A stretch of 64,000 bases of DNA from Caballeronia calidae (GCF_900044055.2 NZ_FCOX02000014.1:1-64000), one strand, 5' to 3'. Numbered from the stretch's first letter, positions 20,152 to 30,915 are shown. Made by a program: numbers and translations. The notes: generated from the sequence alone by a model not told the origin.

Positions 20152-21420
20152 TCAATGTCCGTGCTCGGGAACCTTGTGATCGTCACGCTCAGCGGCCTGC
20201 CGGCGGTCTTCCGGCTGCGCGTTCGCGTCGTGTGTGGCGTTTGACCCGGACTGCGTGGATTGCGTTGCTTCGGACGCCTCGTGCGACTCCGGAAATTCGG
20301 CGAGCACGCTGGGTAGGCCCGCATCGGTTTCGTCGGATTCCGCCGTGGCGATTTCGGCGATGGCAGCGCGCAGCGCATCGAGCCCCTGCCCCGTGCGTGC
20401 GCTCAAGAAAACGCGCGAAATATTACCATACTCGTCCCTTTCAACCGCCTCGTCGCGGGCCGCGAGCTCGGGCACCGAATCGATCTTGTTGAAGACGAGA
20501 ATCTGGCGGATGTTGTCCGCGCCGATGCCGCGCAACACCTCGTTCACCTGATCGATCTGATCGAGACGCACCGCGCTCGACGCATCGACGACGTGCAGCA
20601 GCACGTCCGCGTGAATGGTTTCCTCGAGCGTCGCGCGGAATGCGGCGACGAGCTGGTGCGGCAGTTCGCGGATGAACCCGACCGTATCCGACACCACCAC
20701 ATGCCCCGCTTCCTCGCCGAGGAACACGCGGCGCGAAGTGGTATCGAGCGTCGCGAAAAGCTGATCCGCCGCGTAGGCCTGCGCCTTGGTGAGCGCATTG
20801 AAGAGCGTGGACTTGCCCGCGTTCGTATAGCCGACGAGCGACACCGACATCGTGCGATTGCGCGCACGCTGACGCCGCTGGGTGCCGTGCTGACGGCGCA
20901 GCCTCTCGAGCCGCGACTTGAGCGCCTTGATGCGCTCGCCGATCAGCCGGCGGTCGGTTTCGAGCTGCGTTTCACCCGGGCCGCGCAAGCCGATACCACC
21001 CTTCTGGCGTTCGAGGTGAGTCCAAGCGCGAATCAGGCGCGTGGACAGATATTGCAGTTGCGCGAGCTCCACCTGCAGCTTGCCTTCGTGGCTGCGGGCG
21101 CGCTGCGCAAAGATATCGAGAATGAGACTCGTGCGATCGACCACGCGGCGATTCAGCGCGAGCTCGAGATTGCGTTGCTGCGCGGGCGCGAGCGCGTGAT
21201 TGAAGATGACGAGTTCGACGTCGTTCGCTTCACACTGAAGGCGCAGTTCCTCGACCTTACCGCTGCCGATAAACATCTTGGCATCGGGGCTCGATCGGCG
21301 GCCGGTGAGCGTGACGGCGGGATGGGCGCCCGCACTTTGTGCGAGCAGGCTGAGTTCTTCCAGACTGGCTTCGAAATCGATCTTGCCGAAGTCGATGCCG
21401 ACGAGCGCTGCGTTGATCAA
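20152..21420 (-). CDS. hflX: GTPase HflX
   Basis: 422 aa. The HflX-specific N-terminal domain with GGIGLRGPGETQLE (141-154) is followed by the G domain: G1 GYTNAGKST (197-205), G3 DTVGFI and G4 NKID. HflX binds the 50S ribosome and splits stalled ribosomes, for example during heat stress. The C-terminal end carries a Ser/Thr/Glu/Ala-rich tail of about 70 residues that is longer than in E. coli. The start is a TTG at 21420; no ATG or GTG is available nearby in frame. It lies 76 bases downstream of hfq. Confidence 0.94.
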   Translation of the reverse strand: MINAALVGIDFGKIDFEASLEELSLLAQSAGAHPAVTLTGRRSSPDAKMFIGSGKVEELRLQCEANDVELVIFNHALAPAQQRNLELALNRRVVDRTSLILDIFAQRARSHEGKLQVELAQLQYLSTRLIRAWTHLERQKGGIGLRGPGETQLETDRRLIGERIKALKSRLERLRRQHGTQRRQRARNRTMSVSLVGYTNAGKSTLFNALTKAQAYAADQLFATLDTTSRRVFLGEEAGHVVVSDTVGFIRELPHQLVAAFRATLEETIHADVLLHVVDASSAVRLDQIDQVNEVLRGIGADNIRQILVFNKIDSVPELAARDEAVERDEYGNISRVFLSARTGQGLDALRAAIAEIATAESDETDAGLPSVLAEFPESHEASEATQSTQSGSNATHDANAQPEDRRQAAERDDHKVPEHGH

Positions 21421-21496
21421 ATTAATATGTTTAAGTTTTTGAAGCGACCGGCGAGTTTCTTAATGTTCGGTTTATCACTGCCGGTCGCAACACGGT

Positions 21497-21733
21497 TTAG
21501 GACGTTTCAGCGTCCGGGTGGAAATTCACCGGGCGGGCCGGCACGACCGTCGAAATGGCGTGCTTATAGACCATCTGGGTGACCGTATTTCGGAGCAACA
21601 CGACGTACTGGTCGAACGATTCGATGTTCCCTTGAAGCTTGATGCCGTTGACCAAATAGATCGACACCGGCACGTGCTCTTTACGCAGTGCGTTCAAAAA
21701 CGGGTCTTGTAACAATTGCCCTTTGTTGCTCAT
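21497..21733 (-). CDS. hfq: RNA chaperone Hfq
   Basis: 78 aa. Sm-like protein that forms a hexameric ring and pairs small RNAs with mRNAs. Sm1 ([20 protein letters not shown]) and Sm2 ([11 protein letters not shown]) motifs are intact, including the YKHAI core. The C-terminal tail is short (NFHPDAETS), typical of Burkholderia. GGAG lies seven bases before the ATG. It starts the hfq-hflX-hflK-hflC cluster. Confidence 0.98.
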   Translation of the reverse strand: MSNKGQLLQDPFLNALRKEHVPVSIYLVNGIKLQGNIESFDQYVVLLRNTVTQMVYKHAISTVVPARPVNFHPDAETS

Positions 21734-21806
21734 AGCAAACTCCGTGTTTTATTGCAGGTTGGAAGTATTGTGGACGAAGAAAAAGAGATCCGCCGACAAT
21801 CGCTAC

Positions 21807-21812
21807 ACTATA
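21807..21812 (-). promoter_or_regulatory. Putative -10 box (TATAGT) for hfq
   Basis: TATAGT on the minus strand in the 161-base gap between der and hfq, about 73 bases before the hfq ATG. No clear -35 box at the right distance. Confidence 0.35.
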
Positions 21813-21894
21813 GCCGATTTTCGCTGTTTCACGTTTTCGGCACCGGGTCGGCCAAATGGCCAGCGGCACCGATACGCAAGGCTTCACGCGGTTC

Positions 21895-23235
21895 TCATTC
21901 CTTGTCCGCGTAAGGGTTTCGGCTCGACCGAAACTCTATGCGAAGTGGAGTGCCGGCGAGGCCAAAAGTTTCGCGAAAGCGTCCTTCCAGATATCGCTTG
22001 TAGGTCTCCGTGACCGCGTCGAGCGCGTTGCCGTGCACGACGATGATCGGCGGATTCTGTCCGCCCTGGTGCGCGTAACGCAGTTTCGGCCGCACCGGGC
22101 CGCGGCGGCGCGGCTGCTGGAATTCCACCGCTTCGATCAGCGCGCGCGTCAGCTTCGGCGTCGGCAGCTTGGCCATCGCGGCGGCATAGGCATCGTCGAC
22201 CGATTTCATCAGCGCGCCGATGCCCGTCTTCTCCAGCGCCGAAACGTAGTGGAATTTAGCGAAGTCCAAAAACTTGAGCTTGCGCGTCAGGTCCGCCTTC
22301 GTGCGCTCGCGCACATGCGAATCCAGCCCGTCCCACTTGTTCACGCCGACGACCAGCGCGCGGCCCTGCTCCACCACGAAGCCCGCGATGTGCGCGTCCT
22401 GCTCCGAGATGTCCTGCTGCGCGTCGAGCAGGAGGATCACGACGTTGGCATCGGCGATCGACTGCAGCGTCTTCACCACCGAAAACTTCTCGATCGCTTC
22501 GAACACCTTGCCGCGGCGACGCAGGCCCGCGGTGTCGATCAACGTGTATTTGCGGCCTTGGCGCTCGAAATCAACATAGATGGAATCGCGCGTGGTGCCG
22601 GGCATGTCGAACGCGATCACGCGCTCCTCGCCGATCAGCGTGTTCACGAGCGTCGACTTGCCGACGTTCGGCCGCCCGACGATCGCGATCTTGACGCCGT
22701 GCTGCGCCTTTTCCTCGTCCGTTTCTTCCGGCTGGTCCTTGTACGCGATGTCGAGCGCGTCGTTGATCATCTCCAGGACGCCGTCGCCGTGCGCGGCCGA
22801 GATCGCGCGCGGATCGCCGAGACCGAGCTCGTAGAAGTCCGACGCGACCGCCGAGTACTTCATGCCCTCGGCCTTGTTCACGACGAGAAAGAGCGGCCGG
22901 CCGGTCTTGCGCAGGTAGTCGGCGATCGACTTGTCCTGCGGCGCGAGCCCGTTGCGGCCATCGACGATGAACACGACGATGTCGGCCTCTTCCACCGCCT
23001 GACGCGTCTGGCGCGCCATCTCGTGCAGGATGCCGTCCTTCGCGACCGGCTCGAAGCCGCCGGTGTCCACGACGAGATACGGGCGCTCGCCGCCCACGCG
23101 GCCCTCGCCGTAATGACGATCGCGCGTGAGGCCGGGCAAGTCGGCGACGAGCGCGTCGCGCGAGCGGGTGAGCCGGTTGAAGAGAGTCGATTTCCCCACA
23201 TTGGGGCGCCCGACGAGGGCAATCACGGGTTTCAT
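21895..23235 (-). CDS. der: Ribosome biogenesis GTPase Der (EngA)
   Basis: 446 aa with two tandem G domains, the hallmark of Der: the first G1 motif GRPNVGKST at residues 9-17 and a second identical motif in the middle of the protein, with PGLTRDR and PGTTRDS as the G2/G3 region and NKAEG and NKWDG as the G4 motifs. A KH-like C-terminal domain follows. Essential for 50S assembly. In E. coli der also follows bamB. Confidence 0.97.
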   Translation of the reverse strand: MKPVIALVGRPNVGKSTLFNRLTRSRDALVADLPGLTRDRHYGEGRVGGERPYLVVDTGGFEPVAKDGILHEMARQTRQAVEEADIVVFIVDGRNGLAPQDKSIADYLRKTGRPLFLVVNKAEGMKYSAVASDFYELGLGDPRAISAAHGDGVLEMINDALDIAYKDQPEETDEEKAQHGVKIAIVGRPNVGKSTLVNTLIGEERVIAFDMPGTTRDSIYVDFERQGRKYTLIDTAGLRRRGKVFEAIEKFSVVKTLQSIADANVVILLLDAQQDISEQDAHIAGFVVEQGRALVVGVNKWDGLDSHVRERTKADLTRKLKFLDFAKFHYVSALEKTGIGALMKSVDDAYAAAMAKLPTPKLTRALIEAVEFQQPRRRGPVRPKLRYAHQGGQNPPIIVVHGNALDAVTETYKRYLEGRFRETFGLAGTPLRIEFRSSRNPYADKE

Positions 23236-23625
23236 CTGATGTTGTTCAAGGTTGAACGCAAGGCGGAGGCGGTACGCGCGGTAGAAACGTCTCGTTGCGT
23301 TCCGCTACGCCGCGCAATGGCTGCGCTTGTCGAAAATTAGCATGGATTCGGCCTGCCGCACGCGAGGCGCGTCGGAGAACCTGGACTTCGGCGGTCGCTC
23401 GCCGGTCTTGCCTCTTCGGAGGCTCGTCGTGCGCGGCGCCTTCGCGCGGCGCGCTTCATTCTTGCGACCCCGCTTTTGCATGCGGGTTCTGTCGCGATGC
23501 GCGCGCGGCGCACCGCTTCTTTCTCGTGCGGCCCGTCGTGGCGAGCCTGCCGCGTCATCGGCAATCGACGGCGCGCTTGCTGCTGATGGCCGCGAGCGCG
23601 TATCGAACGCGTTCGCGGCCGGTTC
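23236..23625. other. 390-base stretch without a recognisable gene between bamB and der
   Basis: High-GC sequence with several short palindromes such as GGCGCCTTCGCGCGGCGCGC. Open frames on both strands exist (a very basic Arg-rich one on the minus strand at 23337-23663 and one on the plus strand at 23327-23788), but neither has a ribosome site or a familiar motif. I see no terminator with a U-tract. A der promoter is likely here but not evident. Confidence 0.6.
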
Positions 23626-24771
23626 TCAGTTGCCCGGGCGGAAGCCGTACAGATCGCCGTCATGCGTCTGGACGACGAGCGTATTGCCCGCCAGGACAGG
23701 CGCTGCCGTGATCGCGCTGCCGTCGGTCGGCGCGCGGCCGATCAGCGCGCCGTTTTCCGTGTTGAGGAAGTGGACGAAGCCCTTATAGTCGCCCACCACG
23801 ACCGCATGGCCGAGGATGTACGGCACGCTGACGCTGCGATTCTTCAGCGTCTCCGTCTTCCAGAGCGGCGAGCCGTCCGACGCGCGGAATGCGTTGACGA
23901 CCGACCAGTCGTCGCCGGCCGCGACGACCTGCTCGTCCTGCGCGAGGCCGCTGTCGCTCGAGAAGCTCTTTTCCCACACCGGGCGGCCCGTGTTCGCGTC
24001 GAAGCAGCCGATACGGCCCTGGAACGTCACCGCGCAGGTCTGCGCGCCGACGAGACCCGGCGCGCCGGTTACGTCGTTGATGCGCTCGACTTCGGTCACG
24101 CCCTTCGGATACGACACCGGCGCCTGCCAGTAGGCGTCGCCCGTCTTCAGGTTGATCGCCGCGAAAGCGCCGCCGGGGAAGCCCGCGAGCACCGCCTGAT
24201 TGCCGGCGAAGGTCATGCCCGCCGATACGCGCAGGTTCAGCGGCACGGCGCGCAACTGGAAGATCCACTTCTGCTCGCCGGTCTGCGCGTTGTACGCGAT
24301 GACCTTGCCGTCGATCGTGCGCACGATCACGAGATCGTTGCCGACGAGCGGCGGCGAGATGATTTCGCCCGGCGCGGTGGCCGTCCACAGCAGTTTGCCG
24401 TCGGACCCCAGCACGTCGACCTGGCCTTTCAACCCGCCCACCGCCGTGAGATTGCCGTCGCTGCCGACACCCGCGGAGAGATCATCCTTCAGCTTGGTGC
24501 GCCAGACATCCTGACCGGTCTTCGCGTCGATCTTGGCGACGGTGCCGTTCGTGCCCGCGGCAAAGACGAAGTCGTCCACGGCGACCGGCGAGAACAGATA
24601 GCGCCCCGCCTTGCCGACGCTCGCCTTCCACGCCTGATTGACGTTCAACACCGGCTTGAAGTCCGCGAGCGGTGTCGGCTCGCGGCGTTCATCCTTGGTC
24701 GACGAGCAAGCGGCCAACAAGGCGGTCATCGCGCAGGTGAGCGGCACGGCGTAGCGTTTCAAAAAAGTCAT
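23626..24771 (-). CDS. bamB: Outer membrane protein assembly factor BamB, lipoprotein
   Basis: 381 aa from ATG 24771 (MTFLKRYAVPLTCAMTALLAACSS), which gives a compact lipoprotein signal peptide with lipobox LAAC. ATG 24786 would add five residues. The rest is an eight-bladed PQQ-type beta-propeller, seen as repeated blade motifs (VAKIDAKTGQDVW, VIAYNAQTGEQKW, FAAINLKTGDAYW, IGCFDANTGRPVW). BamB binds BamA and helps outer-membrane protein insertion. It follows yfgM, as in E. coli. Confidence 0.95.
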   Translation of the reverse strand: MTFLKRYAVPLTCAMTALLAACSSTKDERREPTPLADFKPVLNVNQAWKASVGKAGRYLFSPVAVDDFVFAAGTNGTVAKIDAKTGQDVWRTKLKDDLSAGVGSDGNLTAVGGLKGQVDVLGSDGKLLWTATAPGEIISPPLVGNDLVIVRTIDGKVIAYNAQTGEQKWIFQLRAVPLNLRVSAGMTFAGNQAVLAGFPGGAFAAINLKTGDAYWQAPVSYPKGVTEVERINDVTGAPGLVGAQTCAVTFQGRIGCFDANTGRPVWEKSFSSDSGLAQDEQVVAAGDDWSVVNAFRASDGSPLWKTETLKNRSVSVPYILGHAVVVGDYKGFVHFLNTENGALIGRAPTDGSAITAAPVLAGNTLVVQTHDGDLYGFRPGN

Positions 24772-24894
24772 CGGTGGACGCAACATGAATGGGTGAATGG
24801 GGTTGATCGGCGCTGCCCGCAACGTCGCTTCATCGCGACGCCGCGGCACGGCGGCCAGACTGAACAAGGCTTGACCAATACGGAACGATGCGGA

Positions 24895-25524
24895 TCAGCC
24901 GCCAAGCGCATCGAGCTTGAACTGAACCAGTTGACGCGCGGACGTGTCGTTCGCGGGCAGCGTATCGAGCGCCACCTTGTACGCCGCGCGCGCGTCGTCG
25001 CGCTTGCCTTGGGCGGCGAGCAGGTCGCCGCGGCGATCCGCGATCACGCCCTTGAACGCATCGAGCGGCTGATCCGCGAGCAGCTTCAGGCCTGCGTCGT
25101 AGTTCTTTTCATCGAGCAGGATGAGCGCGAGGCGCAGCTTCGCGATCTGCTTGTACTCGTCGTCCTTGGCGTGATCGATGGCCCATTGCAGCTGCGACTT
25201 CGCGCCCGCCGCATTGCCCGCCGCGTAAAGCGACTTCGCCGCCGCCAGCGCGGTCATCTGCGCGTAGCCCGTGCTGCCGAACTTGTCTTCCATGTCCGAT
25301 GCGACACGCGCGACCAGCGTCTGATCGTTGCCGTTCACCGCCTGCTGCAGATGGTCGTACAGCACCGATGCTTCGGCCGCCTGACGGCGCTGCCAGAAAT
25401 TCCATCCGTTGTAGCCGGCCGCGATGATGAGCGCCACGAGCACGATCCAAGTCGTGGTGTTACCCCATCTGGCCCACCAGGCCTTTACGCTTTCCAGTGA
25501 TTCTTGTTCGTCGTGATAGCTCAT
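24895..25524 (-). CDS. yfgM: YfgM family periplasmic TPR protein
   Basis: 209 aa. A cytoplasmic N-terminus (SYHDEQESLESVKAWWARWG) precedes one membrane segment (residues 25-41) and a periplasmic domain of tetratricopeptide repeats. In E. coli YfgM partners with PpiD at the Sec translocon and affects the Rcs stress response. Placement between hisS and bamB matches the E. coli order and supports the call. Confidence 0.9.
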   Translation of the reverse strand: MSYHDEQESLESVKAWWARWGNTTTWIVLVALIIAAGYNGWNFWQRRQAAEASVLYDHLQQAVNGNDQTLVARVASDMEDKFGSTGYAQMTALAAAKSLYAAGNAAGAKSQLQWAIDHAKDDEYKQIAKLRLALILLDEKNYDAGLKLLADQPLDAFKGVIADRRGDLLAAQGKRDDARAAYKVALDTLPANDTSARQLVQFKLDALGG

Positions 25525-25627
25525 CGTCCAGCTATTCCTTCCTGCGTTTCAAATCCCTCAACGAGTGCCGCGCGCGATGCCGGATCGTCTCGATCCTGCC
25601 CGATGCGCGCGGCCGGACACCTGAATC

Positions 25628-26977
25628 TCAGGCACCCTCGTCATCGGCGGTTGCAACCATCGCATTGATTAGGTATTCGGTCAAGTCTTCGGCCGGAACG
25701 TTCACCTGCTCGTTCTTTTGCCCTTCGGACGTTTCGTCGCCCGAACGGCGCAGCGGCTTGACGCCGATCATGCCTTGCGCGAGCTCGTCTTCACCGAGCA
25801 CGACCGCGAAAGCCGCGCCGCTCGCGTCGGCCTTCTTCATCTGCGACTTGAAGCTCGCGGACGCACCGTCCGGGCTGCAATGCAGGATGACATCGAGGCC
25901 CGTGTCGCGCAGACGCTCCGCGACGATGAACGCCTGCTCCGCCACCTTCTCGCCCTGATGCACGACATAGACGTCCGTGCCGTCGGCTTCCGGCACGAGC
26001 TGCTCTTCCTTCAGCAACTCGAGGATGCGCTCGACGCCCATCGCCCAGCCGCACGCGGCCGTCGGCTTGCCGCCCAGTTGCTCGATCAGCGGATCGTAGC
26101 GCCCGCCGCCCGCGACCGTGCCCTGCGCGCCGAGCTTGTCGGTGACCCACTCGAACACGGTGAGGTTGTAGTAGTCGAGGCCGCGCACGAGACGCGGGTT
26201 GATCGTGAACGGAATGTTGTTCGCCTTGAGCAGCCGCTGCACGCCCTCGAAGTGCTTGCGCGAGGTCTCGCCGAGGAAATCGACGAGCTTCGGCGCGTTC
26301 TGCGCGATCTCCTGCATCGCCGGATTCTTCGTGTCGAGCACGCGCAGCGGATTCGTATAGAGACGGCGCTTCGCTTCCTCGTCGAGCGAATCGACGTGCT
26401 TCTCCAGATACGCGATCAGTTCCTTGCGATGCGCCGCACGCTCCTCGGCCTGGCCGAGCGAGTTCAGTTCGAGGCGGATGCCGGTGAGCCCGAGATCGTC
26501 CCAGAGACGCTGGCACATCATGATGATTTCGGCGTCGGTGTCCGGACCCGCGAAGCCGAGCGCTTCCACGCCGACCTGATGGAACTGGCGATAACGCCCG
26601 CGCTGCGGACGCTCGTGACGGAACATCGGGCCGACGTACCACAGGCGCTTCGGGCCGTCGTACAGCAGATTGTGTTCGATGGTCGCGCGCACCACCGCCG
26701 CGGTGTTCTCCGGGCGCATCGTCAGATGCTCGCCGTTCAACGCGTCGGTGAAGCTGTACATTTCCTTCTCGACGATATCCGTCACTTCACCGATGCCGCG
26801 CGTGAACAACTGCGTATGCTCGACGATCGGCGTGCGGATGTTCTGATAGCCGTATGCGCGCAGCATCGACTTGACGGTGGTCTCGAAGAAATCCCACAAC
26901 GCGGCATCCTGCGGGAGGATGTCGTTCATGCCCTTCACGCCGCTCAGCTTCTCGAGCCGTTTCTTCTGTTCAGTCAT
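25628..26977 (-). CDS. hisS: Histidyl-tRNA synthetase
   Basis: 449 aa class II aminoacyl-tRNA synthetase. Motif 1 region ([20 protein letters not shown]), motif 2 ([16 protein letters not shown]), the histidine-specific [13 protein letters not shown] and motif 3 (GWAMGVERI) are followed by the C-terminal anticodon-binding domain. A short acidic C-terminal extension is present. The gene starts six bases after the ispG stop, so the two are almost certainly cotranscribed. Confidence 0.97.
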   Translation of the reverse strand: MTEQKKRLEKLSGVKGMNDILPQDAALWDFFETTVKSMLRAYGYQNIRTPIVEHTQLFTRGIGEVTDIVEKEMYSFTDALNGEHLTMRPENTAAVVRATIEHNLLYDGPKRLWYVGPMFRHERPQRGRYRQFHQVGVEALGFAGPDTDAEIIMMCQRLWDDLGLTGIRLELNSLGQAEERAAHRKELIAYLEKHVDSLDEEAKRRLYTNPLRVLDTKNPAMQEIAQNAPKLVDFLGETSRKHFEGVQRLLKANNIPFTINPRLVRGLDYYNLTVFEWVTDKLGAQGTVAGGGRYDPLIEQLGGKPTAACGWAMGVERILELLKEEQLVPEADGTDVYVVHQGEKVAEQAFIVAERLRDTGLDVILHCSPDGASASFKSQMKKADASGAAFAVVLGEDELAQGMIGVKPLRRSGDETSEGQKNEQVNVPAEDLTEYLINAMVATADDEGA

Positions 26978-26983
26978 GTGTCT

Positions 26984-28312
26984 TCAAAGGGTTGCGGTGG
27001 ACGTCTCTTCGCGCTTGCCCGCGGTTTGCCCGTAGGTGCGCTCGACGTAGTCGCTGACGATCTGCTGGAATTCCTCGCCGATGCGCTCGCCGCGCAGGGT
27101 CTTCACTTTCACGCCGTCGATGAACACGGGCGCCGCCGGATTCTCGCCCGAGCCCGGCAGGCTGATGCCGATGTTCGCGTGCTTCGACTCGCCCGGACCG
27201 TTGACGATGCAGCCCATCACCGCGACGTGCATCTTCTCGACGCCGGGGTACTGGTCGCGCCAGACCGGCATCGAGTTGCGCAGATAGCTCTGGATTTGCG
27301 ACGCGAGCTCCTGGAACAGCGTGCTCGTCGTGCGGCCGCAGCCGGGGCACGCGATGACCATCGGCGTGAAGGAGCGCAGGCCCATGGTCTGCAAGATTTC
27401 CTGGCCGACGACGACTTCGCCCGTGCGCGCGCCGCCCGGCTCGGGCGTGAGCGAGATGCGAATGGTGTCGCCGATGCCTTCCTGCAGCAGCACCGAGAGC
27501 GCCGCCGTGGAGGCCACGATGCCCTTCGAGCCCATGCCCGCCTCGGTCAGACCGAGGTGCAGCGCGAAGCTGCAGCGTTTCGCCAGTTCGCGATACACCG
27601 CGATCAGATCCTGCACGCCGCTGACCTTGCACGACAGGATGATCTTGTCGCGGCCGAGGCCCAGTTCGACCGCGCGTTCCGCCGAACCGATCGCCGATTG
27701 AATCAGCGCCTCGTACATCACGCTCTGCACTTCCCACGGCGTCGAGCGCGCGGCGTTTTCGTCCATCATGCGTGCGAGCAGGTCCTGATCGAGACTGCCC
27801 CAGTTCACGCCGATGCGCACCGGCTTGTCGTACTTGATCGCCGCTTCGATCATCTGCGCGAATTGCGTGTCGCGCTTCGCGCCCTGGCCGACATTGCCCG
27901 GGTTGATACGGTACTTCGACAGCGCCTCCGCGCACGCGGGATAGTCGCGCAGCAGCAGATGGCCGTTGTAATGGAAGTCGCCGACGAGCGGCACCGTCAC
28001 GCCCATGCGGTCCAGTTGCTCGCGGATATGCGGCACGGCGGCGGCCGCTTCCGGCGTGTTCACCGTGATGCGCACGAGCTCGGAGCCCGCCTGCGCGAGT
28101 TCCTTGATCTGGATCGCGGTGCCGATGGCGTCCGCGGTATCGGTGTTGGTCATCGACTGCACGCGCACCGGGGCGTCGCCGCCGATCGTGACGAGCTGGC
28201 CGCCCCAGCGCACGTCGACCGCATGCGATGCGCGACGCTGCAACGGACCGCCGAAGACCGGCTCGGTCGAACAAATCTTGCTGCTGATCAGGGATTGAGC
28301 TTGGGATTGCAT
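26984..28312 (-). CDS. ispG: 4-hydroxy-3-methylbut-2-enyl-diphosphate synthase IspG (GcpE)
   Basis: 442 aa from ATG 28312, which is preceded by AAAGGG; a TTG at 28330 is less likely. Converts MEcPP to HMBPP in the MEP isoprenoid pathway. The 4Fe-4S ligands are visible as ACPGCGRT (Cys322, Cys325) and [10 protein letters not shown] (Cys368, with Glu375 nearby). The protein is longer than E. coli IspG (372 aa), as is usual in Burkholderia, because of inserts in the middle. It lies between rodZ and hisS as in E. coli. Confidence 0.96.
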   Translation of the reverse strand: MQSQAQSLISSKICSTEPVFGGPLQRRASHAVDVRWGGQLVTIGGDAPVRVQSMTNTDTADAIGTAIQIKELAQAGSELVRITVNTPEAAAAVPHIREQLDRMGVTVPLVGDFHYNGHLLLRDYPACAEALSKYRINPGNVGQGAKRDTQFAQMIEAAIKYDKPVRIGVNWGSLDQDLLARMMDENAARSTPWEVQSVMYEALIQSAIGSAERAVELGLGRDKIILSCKVSGVQDLIAVYRELAKRCSFALHLGLTEAGMGSKGIVASTAALSVLLQEGIGDTIRISLTPEPGGARTGEVVVGQEILQTMGLRSFTPMVIACPGCGRTTSTLFQELASQIQSYLRNSMPVWRDQYPGVEKMHVAVMGCIVNGPGESKHANIGISLPGSGENPAAPVFIDGVKVKTLRGERIGEEFQQIVSDYVERTYGQTAGKREETSTATL

Positions 28313-28376
28313 CGAAAAACCCTTTGGCAACCTGCGCGCCGCTCGGGCGCCGGGCTGCGTGTGTGGAACCTCAAAC

Positions 28377-28404
28377 GGGCGTCACGGCTTGCACCGTGAC
28401 GCCC
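28377..28404. repeat. Perfect 11-bp inverted repeat between rodZ and ispG
   Basis: GGGCGTCACGG (28377-28387), six-base loop, CCGTGACGCCC (28394-28404). On the minus strand no U-tract follows, so it does not look like an intrinsic terminator. It may be an RNA processing or stability hairpin in the rodZ-ispG transcript, or a protein-binding palindrome. Confidence 0.75.
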
Positions 28405-28449
28405 CTGACTTGTCCGCCGCGCGTCAATGAACCGACCTGGCGCTCACGC

Positions 28450-29589
28450 TCACGGCAGCGAGAGACGCGCGACGTTTCCGCGTGCGGAAGAATAGCGCTT
28501 GGCATCGACCGGCTCGTCGTCGACCGACAAGGATTCGACGCCCTTCACGTTTCCGACGGTCACCTTGAACGGCGCCTCGCCTTCCACACGCTGGGTAGCG
28601 CCCGCGTGGACGAGACCCGAAAACAGCTCCTTGCCGTCCTTCCCGCGCACGCTGAACCAGCTATCTTCCTTTACTTTCAGTTCGACCGCGCCCGAGCCGC
28701 TGCCCGCGACCGCCGGAGCGGACGCCGCCGCCGTCGCGACGGCCGGGGCAGCCTTCGCCGCGGATGCCATCTTCGGAGCGGATGCAGGCGCCGCCACGGA
28801 CGGCGCGCTCGCGCCCTGAACCGCGGACAGCGTCGACGACGAAGCCGGCAGCGCGTTCGTGCCGAGCGGACGCGGCATCGGCTGTTCGCCGGGCGCCGCC
28901 GCTACTTCGGGCAACGACGCTTCGCCCGTGTTCGCCGCGGCGGCTTCGTCGGGCGTCGGCGCGGAGACTGCGGCTTTCGATTCGGTCGAATTCGACGTCG
29001 ACGTCGGCGACAGACCGACGCCCGTGCTTGCCTTCAGGCGCGCGAGCCAGTTGCCCGAATCGCCGCCGGTATGCCACATCACGAGCGCCGCCAGCGCGAC
29101 GATGATCGCGAGGACGCCCCACATCCACGAGCGACGGCGGCCCGATGAATTGCCGAGCGGCACGGACACGCGTCCGCGCGGCAGTCCCGCGCCCGCCGAA
29201 GCCGGCACCTTCAGATTGTGCTCGATCCCGTCGCCATTGCGCCGGAACGCCTGCGTGAACGGCGCCGGATCGGTGCCGAGGATTTTCGCGTAGCTGCGCA
29301 CGATGCCCGCAGCGAACGTGCGGTCGGGCAGCTGGCTGATATCACCCGCTTCGAGGGCGAGCAGCTTGGGCGGCGACACCTTGAGCCGCGCGGAAACATC
29401 GTCGATCGACCATGCTTTTGCCTGACGGAGCTGCGCGAGACGCGCGCCGACCGCCTGTATCGAGTCCAGGTGCCCCGCCTGACCCGCATTCGATGCCGCC
29501 CCTTGCGCACCGGCCTGACCTTCGTGCTGACTGTCGGATCGGTTGCCGGTATGACTGCCGAAAGGCGTCGGGTGCTGCGGCTCACTCAT
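28450..29589 (-). CDS. rodZ: Cytoskeleton protein RodZ (HTH + transmembrane + DUF4115)
   Basis: 379 aa. An N-terminal helix-turn-helix of the Xre type (about 45-110, LAQLRQAKAWSIDDVSARLK) is followed by one membrane segment (155-172, MWGVLAIIVALAALVMW), a long Ala/Ser/Pro-rich periplasmic linker and a C-terminal DUF4115 domain (about 305-378, VKEDSWFSVRGKDG). RodZ links MreB to the cell wall machinery and controls rod shape. A Gln/Gly/His-rich N-terminal stretch of about 40 residues precedes the HTH. GGA upstream of the ATG supports the start. In E. coli the same order rlmN-rodZ-ispG is found. Confidence 0.93.
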   Translation of the reverse strand: MSEPQHPTPFGSHTGNRSDSQHEGQAGAQGAASNAGQAGHLDSIQAVGARLAQLRQAKAWSIDDVSARLKVSPPKLLALEAGDISQLPDRTFAAGIVRSYAKILGTDPAPFTQAFRRNGDGIEHNLKVPASAGAGLPRGRVSVPLGNSSGRRRSWMWGVLAIIVALAALVMWHTGGDSGNWLARLKASTGVGLSPTSTSNSTESKAAVSAPTPDEAAAANTGEASLPEVAAAPGEQPMPRPLGTNALPASSSTLSAVQGASAPSVAAPASAPKMASAAKAAPAVATAAASAPAVAGSGSGAVELKVKEDSWFSVRGKDGKELFSGLVHAGATQRVEGEAPFKVTVGNVKGVESLSVDDEPVDAKRYSSARGNVARLSLP

Positions 29590-29772
29590 GCCAAATTCCT
29601 CGCATCGATTCTTCTCTATAGCGCTATTGCTTCGTTCGGTTGAAAAAACCCCGTGAACGATACAACTCCGGCGCCATTGCAGACCGCTTTATAACAAAAT
29701 GTTCGGTTTTCGTGCCGCATCCGTGCGCCCGTTGCGCCTTTGCCGCGGCTTTTGCTCGATTCGACGGCTGCG

Positions 29773-30915
29773 TTAAACCGCCCGCACCTCGATCGTCTTG
29801 CTGCCCGCGCGGTTCATGCGCTCCGCGAGACGCGTGCGATCCTGCACCGCGCCCGCGAGCTGGCCGCATGCGGCGTCGATGTCGTCGCCGCGCGTCTTGC
29901 GCACCGTCGTCACGACACCCGCGTCGATCAGCACCTGCGCGAAACGCTTGATCTGCTCGTTCTTCGAACGCGTCAGGCCCGATTCCGGAAACGGATTGAA
30001 CGGGATGAGGTTGAACTTGCACGGCACATCGCGCGTGACGGCCAGCAATTCGCGCGCATGCGCTTCGCTGTCGTTGACGCCGTCGAGCATGCAATATTCG
30101 AACGTGATGAAGTCGCGCGGCGCGACCTTCAAATACCGCTGACACGCGGCCATCAGCTCGCGCAGCGGGTACTTCTTGTTGAGCGGCACCAGCATGTCGC
30201 GCAGCGGATCGTTCGGCGCGTGCAGCGACACCGCGAGCGCCACCGGCAGATCCGCCGCGAGGCGGTCCATCATCGGCACGACGCCGGAGGTGGACAGCGT
30301 CACGCGACGGCGCGACAGCCCGTACGCGTTGTCGTCGAGCATCAGGCGCATGGCCGGCACGACGGCGTCGTAGTTGAGCATGGGCTCGCCCATACCCATC
30401 ATCACGACGTTCGTGACGACGCGCTCGCCCTTGCCCGGCCCGCCGACTTCGCGCCCGAGCGAGCGGCGCAGCGCGAACTCCGCCATGCGCAACTGGCCGA
30501 TGATCTCGCCTGTGGACAGGTTGCGGGAAAAGCCCTGCTTGCCGGTGGAGCAGAACCGGCAGTTCACCGCGCAGCCCGCCTGCGACGACACGCACAGCGT
30601 GCCGCGCGTCTCTTCGGGGATGAACACGGTTTCGACCGCGTTGCCGTTGCCGACGTCGATCAGCCACTTGCGGGTGCCGTCGGTGGAAACGTGGTCCGTG
30701 ATGATGTCGGGCATCGCCATATTGGCGCGGCCCTTGAGTTTTTCGCGCAGCGATTTCGCGAGATCCGTCATGCCGTCGAAGTCTTCGGCACCGTACTGGT
30801 GGATCCAGCGCTGCAATTGCTTGGCGCGAAACGGCTTTTCGCCGAGGCTCGCGCAATACGCGGTGAGCCCGGCGGCGTCGAGATCGAGAAGGTTGACGGT
30901 GGTGCTGCTCGTCAT
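29773..30915 (-). CDS. rlmN: 23S rRNA (adenine2503-C2)/tRNA(A37) methyltransferase RlmN
   Basis: 380 aa from ATG 30915 ([12 protein letters not shown]), close to E. coli RlmN (384 aa); ATG 30930 is also possible. Radical-SAM cysteines are at 115, 119 and 122 in CAVNCRFC. Cys350 (DIDAACGQL) matches the mechanistic Cys that forms a covalent intermediate. Methylates A2503 of 23S rRNA and A37 of some tRNAs. It lies between ndk and rodZ. Confidence 0.96.
   Translation of the reverse strand: MTSSTTVNLLDLDAAGLTAYCASLGEKPFRAKQLQRWIHQYGAEDFDGMTDLAKSLREKLKGRANMAMPDIITDHVSTDGTRKWLIDVGNGNAVETVFIPEETRGTLCVSSQAGCAVNCRFCSTGKQGFSRNLSTGEIIGQLRMAEFALRRSLGREVGGPGKGERVVTNVVMMGMGEPMLNYDAVVPAMRLMLDDNAYGLSRRRVTLSTSGVVPMMDRLAADLPVALAVSLHAPNDPLRDMLVPLNKKYPLRELMAACQRYLKVAPRDFITFEYCMLDGVNDSEAHARELLAVTRDVPCKFNLIPFNPFPESGLTRSKNEQIKRFAQVLIDAGVVTTVRKTRGDDIDAACGQLAGAVQDRTRLAERMNRAGSKTIEVRAV

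Noticed and set aside
23337..23663. A 108-codon Arg-rich open frame on the minus strand in the bamB-der gap
   Set aside because: No ribosome site, no motif, and it overlaps the end of bamB. I list the gap as unexplained instead.
25718..28399. An 893-codon open frame on the plus strand opposite hisS and ispG
   Set aside because: It runs across two well-defined genes and their junction; the composition is that of an antisense frame.
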